A DNA stretch of 22,241 nt from CAZHTS01 sp964535315. GTDB taxonomy: Bacteria > Chloroflexota > Anaerolineae > Anaerolineales > Anaerolineaceae. Positions within the stretch are counted from its first letter, which is position 1, and each line of letters opens with the position of its first letter. The DNA is taken from contig CAZHTS010000075.1 in assembly GCA_964535315.1 (NCBI GenBank), forward strand, positions 1 to 22,241. Reading direction: 5' to 3'. Of the stretch, positions 7,141 to 13,773 are shown one piece after another. The translations under genes were made by a program, and so were the position numbers. The notes below the pieces were generated by a model. It searched no databases. It was not told where the DNA came from and saw only the letters and a list, made by a program, of their open reading frames with translations.

Positions 7141-8634
7141 ATGATGAAACCCAGGGCAAAACGAATGCTTGCTTTTGATATCGGCGCCGCAAGCGGCCGT
7201 GCGATGATCGGGCAGTTCGATGGCAGGCGCATTAAACTCAAGGAGGTGCATCGCTTTCCCAATGGGCCGGTCAGAGTCGGCGATCACCTGTACAGCGATG
7301 TGCTGCAAATCTGGAATGAAATACAGGCCGGCCTGCAAAAGGCCACGGCGCAGCCGGGTGTGGAAATCGCCAGCATTGGGTTGGACACCTGGGGGGTAGA
7401 TTATGCCTTGTTGGATGCGAACGACCAGCTGCTGGCAAACCCATACCATTATCGCGATGAGCGCACTGCGGATATGCTGGCCTATGCCGGTACACTGGTT
7501 CCCCGTGAGGATATTTATCAACAAACGGGTAACGTTTTAATTGGGTTTAACACCTTATTTCAACTGCTTTCGACCGCCCGGAGCGAGAGACCGCTTTTCG
7601 ATGCTGCGCGCTCCTTGCTCATGCTGCCGGATGTGTTTAATTTCTGGCTGAGCGGGCAAAAGGCCAGCGAGTTTACGATTGCCACCACGTCGCAATGTTA
7701 TGATCCCCTGGGCGGAGATTGGGCGTGGGGGTTGTTAAACAAAATGGGGATTCCCGCCCATCTTTTCCAAAGGGTCGTCCAGCCGGGAACGGTGTTGGGA
7801 ACCTTGCGGCCCTGGCTGGCCGAGCAGAATTCGTGCGCTGAAATTCCGGTCATCGCGCCGGCCTGCCACGATACGGGCAGCGCCGTGGCGGCCGTTCCGG
7901 CCACCGGCAAGGAGTTTCTGTATATCAGTTCGGGCACCTGGTCGCTGGTGGGCGTGGAATTGGAACGACCGTACATTTCTGCGCACGGCCTGGAAAGCAA
8001 TCTGACCAATGAGGGCGGTGTTGGCGGGCGTTTCCGCTTTTTAAAGATTACGCCGGGGATGTGGCCGCTTCAGCAATGCCGCGAGGAGTGGCGCAGGCAA
8101 GGGAAACATTACACCTACGATGACCTGACGGCGTTGGCCGCGGCCGCGCCTGCTTTTGGGCCGCTGATTTTTGCCTCTGCCCCCGAGCTCAACACGCCGG
8201 GGGATATGCCGGCAAAGATTCGGGCCTATTGCCGCGCCACCGGGCAGGCCGTGCCGGAAACCGAGGGGGAAATTGTGCGCTGTATTTTGGAAAGCCTGGC
8301 GCTGCAATACCGTTCGATTTTGCTCAGCCTGGAGGCGCTGTTGGGCAGGTCCATCCAGGTGATTCATGTCATCGGCGGCGGTTCTCGGAACCGGCTATTA
8401 AACTCATTTACTGCCGGCGCCACCGGCAGACGGGTTGTCGCCGGTCCGGTGGAAGCGACCGCCGTGGGCAATTTATTGGTTCAGGCGATGGGATTGGGCT
8501 ATTTGCGTTCGCTGGAAGAAATTCGCGAGGTGGTTTCGAATTCTTTTTGCCCCGAGGTGGTGGATCCTATGCGGATTACGGGTTGGGAGGATGCGTTTGA
8601 GCGTTATCTGAAAATCTGTGAGCTCAGGCCGTGA
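7141..8634 (+). CDS. FGGY-family kinase, rhamnulokinase-like
   Basis: Sugar kinase of 497 residues most like RhaB/L-fuculokinase. Visible motifs: AFDIGAASGRAMIG at the N-terminus, EVHRFPNGPV, SIGLDTWGVDYALLD, YRDERT, the likely catalytic Asp in ACHDTGSAVAAVP, and HVIGGGSRNRLLN in the C-terminal ATP-binding half. A RhaB-like kinase plus a FucA-like aldolase fits L-rhamnulose or L-fuculose breakdown, though no RhaA/FucI-type isomerase is in the window. Start choice is uncertain: ATGs at 7141 and 7144 have no good Shine-Dalgarno, and ATG 7165 would also give a family-like N-terminus. Probably the last gene of the operon. Confidence 0.85.
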   Translation: MMKPRAKRMLAFDIGAASGRAMIGQFDGRRIKLKEVHRFPNGPVRVGDHLYSDVLQIWNEIQAGLQKATAQPGVEIASIGLDTWGVDYALLDANDQLLANPYHYRDERTADMLAYAGTLVPREDIYQQTGNVLIGFNTLFQLLSTARSERPLFDAARSLLMLPDVFNFWLSGQKASEFTIATTSQCYDPLGGDWAWGLLNKMGIPAHLFQRVVQPGTVLGTLRPWLAEQNSCAEIPVIAPACHDTGSAVAAVPATGKEFLYISSGTWSLVGVELERPYISAHGLESNLTNEGGVGGRFRFLKITPGMWPLQQCREEWRRQGKHYTYDDLTALAAAAPAFGPLIFASAPELNTPGDMPAKIRAYCRATGQAVPETEGEIVRCILESLALQYRSILLSLEALLGRSIQVIHVIGGGSRNRLLNSFTAGATGRRVVAGPVEATAVGNLLVQAMGLGYLRSLEEIREVVSNSFCPEVVDPMRITGWEDAFERYLKICELRP

Positions 8635-8644
8635 GGCTTTCTAA

Positions 8645-8682
8645 CGAGCGGCGCCGGCTCGAACGCTCTGCGAGCAGATTTT
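8645..8682 (+). terminator. Weak terminator-like repeat after the kinase operon
   Basis: CGAGC (8645-8649), GCTCG (8657-8661) and CGAGC (8671-8675) can form either of two mutually exclusive 5-bp stems; the second is followed by AGATTTT. The stem is short and the T-run brief, so termination here would be inefficient at best. Confidence 0.3.
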
Positions 8683-8708
8683 GGGATGCATCTGTTTTGT
8701 TCCGTGTA

Positions 8709-8738
8709 TTGCAGGAAACCGGAGATGTTTGGTAAGAT
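8709..8738 (+). promoter_or_regulatory. Promoter of the SorC regulator gene
   Basis: TTGCAG (8709-8714) and TAAGAT (8733-8738) are spaced by 18 bp. This gives the regulator its own promoter separate from the upstream operon, with a leader of about 70 nt. The leader contains a small CTTGC/GCAAG hairpin (8785-8789 with 8799-8803) just before the ribosome binding site. Confidence 0.5.
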
Positions 8739-8817
8739 AGTCTACCTATGAAGCGAAACAGGCTGGAAATCTTACTGCACGGGGCTTGCGATTTTCCGGC
8801 AAGTGGCGAGGATACCT

Positions 8818-9771
8818 ATGAACCCGAAGCAACATTTGTTGATTAAAGTGGCGCAGCTTTATTACGAAGGTGGATTTACCCAGGAAGCCATCTCGCAAAA
8901 GCTGCGGCTTTCACGCCCAACCGTTTCGCGTATGTTGCAGGAAGCCATCGACCTGGGGATTGTGAAAATATCGATCCTCCCTGAGCCGGGCGGCTTTTCG
9001 GTGCTTGAACGTGAGATCGAAAATAAATACGGGCTGTTAGAGGCGATTGTGGTGGACGTGGGCAATCCCGATTCGCGTGAGGAGGTGTCGCGCGAATTGG
9101 GGATGGCGGCTGCCAATCATTTTAGCCGCCTGGTACAGGATGGCGATATGCTCGGCCTGACGTGGGGGGTCACGCTCTCGGTGATGGTGGAGAATTTGCA
9201 GCCGGAGAAAAAGCGCAACGTGCAGGTCGTGCAGCTGGTCGGCGGGCTGGGTGAACCCGCCTCCGATACGCATGCCACAGACCTGGTCATGCGTACGTCG
9301 CAGGCTTTGGGCGCTTCGCTGCGTTTGCTGCCCGCCCCCGGCATCGTGCGTACGGTGGAGGCCGCCCGTTTGCTGCGCTCTGAGCCTTATATTGCGCAGG
9401 CGCTGGAGTTGGTGCGCCGCGTGGATATTGCCTTTGCCGGAATTGGCGCGCCCACGCATGGGTCGCTGTTGATGCGCGACCAGCAGATTATTACCTGGGA
9501 TGAGGTGAATCCATTAATGGCAATCGGCGCGGTAGGCGAAATCGGCCTGCAATTTTATGACCGGAACGGGAAATTAATCCACTCGGATTTAGACGAGCGG
9601 GTCATTGGCATCAGCCTGGAGACGCTCAGCGCCCTCAAGCGGGTGGTTGGCATTGCCGGCGGTACCGAAAAATTTAATGCAATCCTGGGCGCGCTGCGCG
9701 GGCATTTCATTAATATCCTGATTACCGATGCGGCCACGGCCAGAAAGCTGATTGAAGTGGGGGATGCGTGA
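8818..9771 (+). CDS. SorC/DeoR-family transcriptional regulator
   Basis: DNA-binding sugar-responsive regulator (317 residues, usual length). The N-terminal helix-turn-helix spans about 20-41 (TQEAISQKLRLSRPTVSRML). The C-terminal SorC sugar-binding domain shows GLTWGVTLSVMVENL, VQLVGGLG and VDIAFAGIGAP. Relatives such as LsrR, SorC and CggR bind a phosphorylated sugar and then release DNA, so the product of one of the two kinases is the likely inducer. ATG 8818 is preferred over in-frame GTG 8803 because GAGG (8808-8811) sits at correct spacing for the ATG. Likely targets are the palindrome at 3-34 and perhaps the similar A/T-rich motif at 9797-9816. Confidence 0.88.
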   Translation: MNPKQHLLIKVAQLYYEGGFTQEAISQKLRLSRPTVSRMLQEAIDLGIVKISILPEPGGFSVLEREIENKYGLLEAIVVDVGNPDSREEVSRELGMAAANHFSRLVQDGDMLGLTWGVTLSVMVENLQPEKKRNVQVVQLVGGLGEPASDTHATDLVMRTSQALGASLRLLPAPGIVRTVEAARLLRSEPYIAQALELVRRVDIAFAGIGAPTHGSLLMRDQQIITWDEVNPLMAIGAVGEIGLQFYDRNGKLIHSDLDERVIGISLETLSALKRVVGIAGGTEKFNAILGALRGHFINILITDAATARKLIEVGDA

Positions 9772-9796
9772 CGGCCGTTTTGTGATGGCGGTTGGG

Positions 9797-9835
9797 TTTC
9801 AAATTTCATAAATTCACGGGAAAAAGCGCTATAAT
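9797..9835 (+). promoter_or_regulatory. Promoter and operator-like motif upstream of the dehydrogenase gene
   Basis: A consensus -10 TATAAT lies at 9830-9835; the best -35 is TTCATA (9805-9810) with a long 19-bp spacer. The -35 area reads TTTCAAATTTCATAAATTCA (9797-9816), contains the inverted pair AATTT-CAT-AAATT, and shares AAATTTCA followed by TA with the operator at 3-34. A second SorC site is plausible but not proven. About 125 nt separate the -10 box from the ATG at 9963, with no good ribosome binding site in between. Confidence 0.45.
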
Positions 9836-9962
9836 TCCAATGTCCGCCCGGCTGAACCTGTGGGATGCCTGAGGATAAAACGACGATTGGGTTTTATTGG
9901 CTGTGCTTGATGATCCTGCTCCGCTTCTCTTACCGACAATACGAACTTAGAATTCCTATTTT

Positions 9963-11009
9963 ATGATGAAAGCAATCGTAACGCTGCGCATGACAGAATT
10001 TCACCTCAGGCGTCTGGAAGCGTGCTGTGAGGTGGTGTTTACCGGTTGGGGGAAGACGGGGAATCGTTTAGCGGAAGAAGCGTTACTGGCGATGGTCCCG
10101 GACGTGGATTTTTTGTTGGTTGGGTATGAACCGGTCACGGAGCGGGTAATCGAGCAGGCCAAAAACTTGCAGGTGATCGGCTGCGCACGCACCAACCCGA
10201 TTAACGTCAATGTTCCCGCCGCCACCCGGCGGGGGATTCCGGTTTTATTTACGCCGGGGCGAAACGCCGTTGCTGCGGCCGAATACACCATCGGGTTGAT
10301 ACTGGCAGCGGCGCGGCATATTGGCCGCGGGCATTATGCGCTGAAAGCGGGCGACTATCTGGGGCGCCCGGCGCAGGCCCCCGCCCGGCCCGATATCGAT
10401 GCCGATATGATCTGGAACCTGGATGGAAGAAGCCCGTATAAGGATTTCCGCGGGGTCGAGTTAGCGCAGCATACGTTGGGACTGATCGGGTTAGGCAATG
10501 TCGGTTCCAGGGTTGCGTCTCTGGCGCAGGCCTTTGGCATGCGGGTGATTGCTTATTCCCCTTATATCGGCGCAGAGAAAGCGCGGGCATTGGGGGTCGA
10601 ACTGGTTGCACTGGACGAGCTGCTGGGGATGTCGGATTTTGTTTCGGTGCATTGTAAAGTTACTGAGGAGACCTGTGCGCTGTTGGGGGAGCGGGAAATT
10701 GGCTTGATGAAGCCCACTGCGTATTTGATTAATACGGCGCGCGCCATCTTGATTGATGAGCAGGCGCTGTTAGCGGCGTTACAGCAGCGCCGGATTGCCG
10801 GGGCGGCGTTGGATGTGTATTGGCAGGAGCCTCTTCCGGCGAATCATCCTTTGTTGCTGCTGGATAACGTGACGCTGACCCCGCATCTTGCCGGGGCAAC
10901 GGATGAGGTGGCCGAGCGACATTCAAGAATGATCGTAGACGATGTGCTCAGCTGGATGCACGGCGGGCGGCCGCGCTATGTCTTCAACCCGGAGGTGTTT
11001 CCCGCGTAG
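9963..11009 (+). CDS. D-isomer-specific 2-hydroxyacid dehydrogenase, NAD-dependent
   Basis: Oxidoreductase of the phosphoglycerate/glycerate dehydrogenase superfamily (348 residues). The NAD-binding loop is GLGNVGSR (176-183); the catalytic triad is Arg260 (NTARAILID), Glu289 (YWQEPLP) and His308 (TPHLAGATDE). A segment of about 20 residues before the NAD domain (roughly 137-159, including DMIWNLDGRSPY) is longer than in classical SerA, and there is no C-terminal ACT domain, so serine biosynthesis is unlikely. Position after the SorC gene and the shared A/T motif suggest a role with the same sugar, perhaps on a 2-keto/2-hydroxy acid by-product. The start is uncertain (ATG 9963 or 9966, no Shine-Dalgarno seen). 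Confidence 0.85.
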   Translation: MMKAIVTLRMTEFHLRRLEACCEVVFTGWGKTGNRLAEEALLAMVPDVDFLLVGYEPVTERVIEQAKNLQVIGCARTNPINVNVPAATRRGIPVLFTPGRNAVAAAEYTIGLILAAARHIGRGHYALKAGDYLGRPAQAPARPDIDADMIWNLDGRSPYKDFRGVELAQHTLGLIGLGNVGSRVASLAQAFGMRVIAYSPYIGAEKARALGVELVALDELLGMSDFVSVHCKVTEETCALLGEREIGLMKPTAYLINTARAILIDEQALLAALQQRRIAGAALDVYWQEPLPANHPLLLLDNVTLTPHLAGATDEVAERHSRMIVDDVLSWMHGGRPRYVFNPEVFPA

Positions 11010-11065
11010 AAGCGAGGGGAAAACTGCAACGCAAAGGGATGAGGGCCGAATGGCATGGAATTGGG

Positions 11066-11071
11066 TACAAT
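11066..11071 (+). promoter_or_regulatory. -10 box placed for a leaderless transcript
   Basis: TACAAT is followed by exactly six bases and then ATG 11078, so transcription would begin at or next to the start codon. No convincing -35 box is seen. The same arrangement occurs at 21181-21193. Confidence 0.45.
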
Positions 11072-11077
11072 AAGATC

Positions 11078-11539
11078 ATGGTTCCTGATTCTGCAAACGA
11101 TAGCGACGTGGTGCGGGTGGGCCGGCATGTGCTGGTGGAACTGGCCTACGAGACGGGCGAGGTCGAACAACTGGCGTTCGACGTGGTGCCGGACCGGGTG
11201 GCGGATTTTGCCAGCGGTCTGTTGGGCGAAAGTACGCCGTTGGCGCAGGCGCTGCTGGGCAAACGGGCCGGCGAGGCGCTGGCTTATCGCGCCGGCGACG
11301 TGGCGGCGGCGCGTTTGCTGGCGGTGTCGGCCAGCGCGCGCGACTCGTACGGCGATGTGGCCGCCCGGCGGCGGGCAATCATCCAGGAGGCCCGCGATCA
11401 GTCCGACCGCACCAATGCGCTGATTTATGCTGCCTCGGTCAACAATAAATGGGGCGATTACGACCCCGTCTGGTTAGATGAGTCGTTTGCCCCGCGCCAG
11501 GCGGACGAGACCGCCGCGGATGAAGCCGGGCCGGCTTAG
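11078..11539 (+). CDS. GreA/GreB C-terminal-domain protein lacking the coiled coil
   Basis: Predicted cytoplasmic protein of 153 residues. Residues about 12-85 resemble the FKBP-like C-terminal domain of GreA/GreB and Rnk (VGRHVLVELAYETGEVEQL, then STPLAQALLGKRAGEAL). The N-terminal coiled coil that reaches into RNA polymerase to stimulate transcript cleavage is missing, so classical Gre activity is not expected. A helical tail follows with Arg/Gln-rich residues and the motif NNKWGDYDPVWLDE, whose role I do not know. ATG 11078 is chosen because the TACAAT six bases upstream suggests a leaderless message; the in-frame ATG 11039 has AAAGGG only one base away. Its TAG overlaps the convergent MFS stop by four bases. 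Confidence 0.6.
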   Translation: MVPDSANDSDVVRVGRHVLVELAYETGEVEQLAFDVVPDRVADFASGLLGESTPLAQALLGKRAGEALAYRAGDVAAARLLAVSASARDSYGDVAARRRAIIQEARDQSDRTNALIYAASVNNKWGDYDPVWLDESFAPRQADETAADEAGPA

Positions 11540-12747
11540 GCCGGGCGCTTTTTGAGCGTCTCGGGGACGCACAGGGCAAAGATGGCGGCGGCCAGCAAAC
11601 CGCCGGCGGCCACCACCCAACCGGTGTGCGCCAGGGGCATGTAGTCGGCCAGGGCGCCGATGATTAAGGGGCCGCTGGTGTTGCCCACGTCGCCGATCAA
11701 CGTCCAGGCGCCGAGGAATTCGCTGCGCCCGTTTTGCGGCGCCAGATCCGAGCCCAGGGTGAGCATGACGCCCGAGCCCAGGCCGTTGCCCAACCCGGCC
11801 AGCAACCCGGCGGCCAGCAGGCCGGTGAAGCTGCCGGTGAAGGGGATGAGGGCGTTGCCCAGGGTGAGAAAGAGGATGCTGGAGAGGATGGCGTATTTGC
11901 GCCCCCAGCGATCCATCAACATGCCGGCCGGGTAGAAGAGCAGCATATCGAGGGTGGAGGACAGGCTCATGATCGTGCCGATGGTCTGGGCGTCCATGGC
12001 GAGCACGTTGGCGGCGTAGAGCGGGATGAGGGTGATGGGGCCCATGCGGATGATTTGCATGAAGAGGAAGCCGCTGCCGGCGGTGCGCAGCGCACGCCCC
12101 TGGCCGCTGAGCATGGCGCTGAGGCGTTCGAGCGGTGAGAGGCGCCGGCTGCTTTCGCCGGGGCGCTCGACTTCCAGGTGGGGCAGGAAATAGACCACGA
12201 TTGACAGCGCCAGCAGGCAGACCAGGCCGAAGCTGAGAAAGGAGGTGCGCAGACCGTAGGTTTTGGCGATCACGCCGCCCAGGACGGGCCCGATCAGGCG
12301 CCCGAGGCGGAAGAAGCCGCCGTAGAGCGAGATGATGCGGCCGCGCTCGGTGGGCGGCGTCATCTCGGCCAGGAAGTAATGGCGCGAGACGCCGAACAGC
12401 GACATGCCAAACCCGGCGACCATGCGGCAGAGGATGGCGATGAGGATGGAGGGCGCCCAGTACAGCCCGGCGGTGAACAGGCCGGAAAGCAGCAGCCCGG
12501 CGATCATGGACGATTTCTGGCCGAGGCGGTGCATGAGCATGCCGGCGGGCAGGTCGCTGATCAGCGTGCCGAGTGTATCGGCGGCCAGGATCACCCCTAC
12601 CAGACCATACGAGACCTCGAATTGTTGGGCGTAGAGCGGCAGTACCGGGATCAGCAGGCTGTTGGAAAGCGAGAACAGGAAGGTGGGCAGATAGAGGGGG
12701 AAGAAGAAGCTGAAGATGCCGGTGGACGAAGTTGGTTTTGAGGTCAT
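11536..12747 (-). CDS. Major facilitator superfamily transporter, drug-exporter-like
   Basis: Twelve-TM-type secondary transporter of 403 residues, most like DHA1 proton-coupled exporters; substrate unknown. The N-half loop 2-3 motif is AGMLMHRLGQKSS and the matching C-half loop 8-9 reads AGMLMDRWGRKYA, reflecting the internal duplication. A conserved-type Arg sits in FRLGRLIGPVLGG. A central charged loop (about 190-215) separates the halves. The start reads ATG at 12747 on the minus strand; upstream lie A/T-rich stretches (TATAAA, TAAAAT on the minus strand) but no clear -35 and only a poor ribosome site. It is convergent with the Gre-like gene and divergent from the FAH-family gene. Confidence 0.85.
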   Translation of the reverse strand: MTSKPTSSTGIFSFFFPLYLPTFLFSLSNSLLIPVLPLYAQQFEVSYGLVGVILAADTLGTLISDLPAGMLMHRLGQKSSMIAGLLLSGLFTAGLYWAPSILIAILCRMVAGFGMSLFGVSRHYFLAEMTPPTERGRIISLYGGFFRLGRLIGPVLGGVIAKTYGLRTSFLSFGLVCLLALSIVVYFLPHLEVERPGESSRRLSPLERLSAMLSGQGRALRTAGSGFLFMQIIRMGPITLIPLYAANVLAMDAQTIGTIMSLSSTLDMLLFYPAGMLMDRWGRKYAILSSILFLTLGNALIPFTGSFTGLLAAGLLAGLGNGLGSGVMLTLGSDLAPQNGRSEFLGAWTLIGDVGNTSGPLIIGALADYMPLAHTGWVVAAGGLLAAAIFALCVPETLKKRPA

Positions 12748-12845
12748 GCGGGTTTCTCGATGGTGTGCAAAGTTTTGCTGACTATTTTACCCTTTTTATA
12801 TGCGCCTGGCCCGGATGCGGTTGTCCTCTGATTTCGTCGAAGCGC

Positions 12846-12873
12846 TTGACAGCCCGGCGGCTGGTTGTACAAT
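12846..12873 (+). promoter_or_regulatory. Strong sigma-70-type promoter of the FAH-family gene
   Basis: A consensus -35 TTGACA (12846-12851) and TACAAT (12868-12873) are separated by 16 bp. A short leader of about 30 nt with GGAG at 12906-12909 precedes the ATG at 12913. Confidence 0.75.
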
Positions 12874-12912
12874 GCAGAGAACAGCTTATCTTTATGAACG
12901 AGGTCGGAGACG

Positions 12913-13773
12913 ATGAAACTGATGAGTTACTGGCAGGATGGGCAGGTGCGGTTGGGGGCCGTGCTGGCAGGGGGGGTGGTGGATATGGCGCAGGGCGGTT
13001 TTGCGGGAGAGATGAAGGCGTTCATCGCCGCCGGGCCGCAGGTGTGGCAGCAGGCGGACGCCTGGCTGCGCTCGGGGGCGGCGGCTTACGTGGACGGCTC
13101 CCCGCGACCGGCGACGCCGCTGGCCAACCCCGGTAAGGTGATTGCCATTGGGCTGAACTATATGGATCACTGCCGCGAGCAGAACGTCAGGCCGCCCGAA
13201 CGGCCGATGGTGTTTGCCAAATTCCCCACCGCCGTGATCGGCCCGGGCGAAGAGATCTGTTGGGATACGGCCCTGACCGGCCAGGTGGATTTTGAGGCCG
13301 AACTGGGGGTGGTGATCGGGCGTACGGCGCGGCGCGTGGACGAGGCGCAGGCGCTGGAGTACGTCTTTGGCTATACCGTCATCAACGACGTTTCGGCGCG
13401 CGACTTGCAGTTTGGCGACAAACAGTGGGTGCGCGGCAAGAGCCTGGATACGTTCTGCCCGGTTGGGCCGCTGGTCGTCAGCGCCGATGAAATCCCCGAC
13501 CCCCAGGCGCTGGGCATCCGCTGCCGGGTGAACGGGGTGTTGATGCAGAATTCGTCGACGGCGGAGATGATCTTTGGCGTGCGCACGCTGGTGGCGTTTC
13601 TGTCGCAGGCCTTTACTTTGCAGCCGGGCGACCTGATTGCCACCGGCACCCCGGATGGGGTGGGTGTGTTCCGTAAGCCGCCGGTTTTCTTGCAGGACGG
13701 CGATCAGGTGGTGTGTGAAATCGACGGCATTGGGGCGCTCGAGAACCGCGCCCGCGTTTGGACGCCGGGGTGA
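12913..13773 (+). CDS. Fumarylacetoacetate hydrolase-family protein
   Basis: Predicted metal-dependent hydrolase/decarboxylase of the FAH superfamily (286 residues). An N-terminal small domain (1-70) is followed by the FAH core: AIGLNYMDHC (78-87), metal ligands Glu128 and Glu130 in VDFEAELG, Asp159 in INDVSARD, the GKSLDTF loop and the GTPDGVG loop near the C-terminus. Members hydrolyse or decarboxylate acylpyruvates, 2-hydroxyhepta-2,4-diene-1,7-dioate isomers or 2,4-diketo-3-deoxy sugar acids. A link to the deoxysugar locus is possible but unsupported, since it is transcribed alone from its own strong promoter. Its TGA directly abuts the convergent stop of the glycosyltransferase gene. Confidence 0.88.
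   Translation: MKLMSYWQDGQVRLGAVLAGGVVDMAQGGFAGEMKAFIAAGPQVWQQADAWLRSGAAAYVDGSPRPATPLANPGKVIAIGLNYMDHCREQNVRPPERPMVFAKFPTAVIGPGEEICWDTALTGQVDFEAELGVVIGRTARRVDEAQALEYVFGYTVINDVSARDLQFGDKQWVRGKSLDTFCPVGPLVVSADEIPDPQALGIRCRVNGVLMQNSSTAEMIFGVRTLVAFLSQAFTLQPGDLIATGTPDGVGVFRKPPVFLQDGDQVVCEIDGIGALENRARVWTPG

Noticed and set aside
5976..7262. Long (428-codon) minus-strand ORF opposite the first FGGY kinase
   Set aside because: The translation is Arg/His/Pro-rich low-information sequence typical of the complement of a GC-rich gene; the plus strand encodes a full-length kinase.
8748..8846. A 32-codon ORF beginning 9 bases after the regulator's -10 box and overlapping the SorC start
   Set aside because: No ribosome binding site, unremarkable composition, and it runs out of frame into the regulator gene. 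It could be a chance ORF in the leader.
9963..11009. SerA phosphoglycerate dehydrogenase
   Set aside because: The catalytic triad fits the superfamily, but there is no ACT or regulatory domain, an extra segment is present before the NAD domain, and the context is sugar catabolism.
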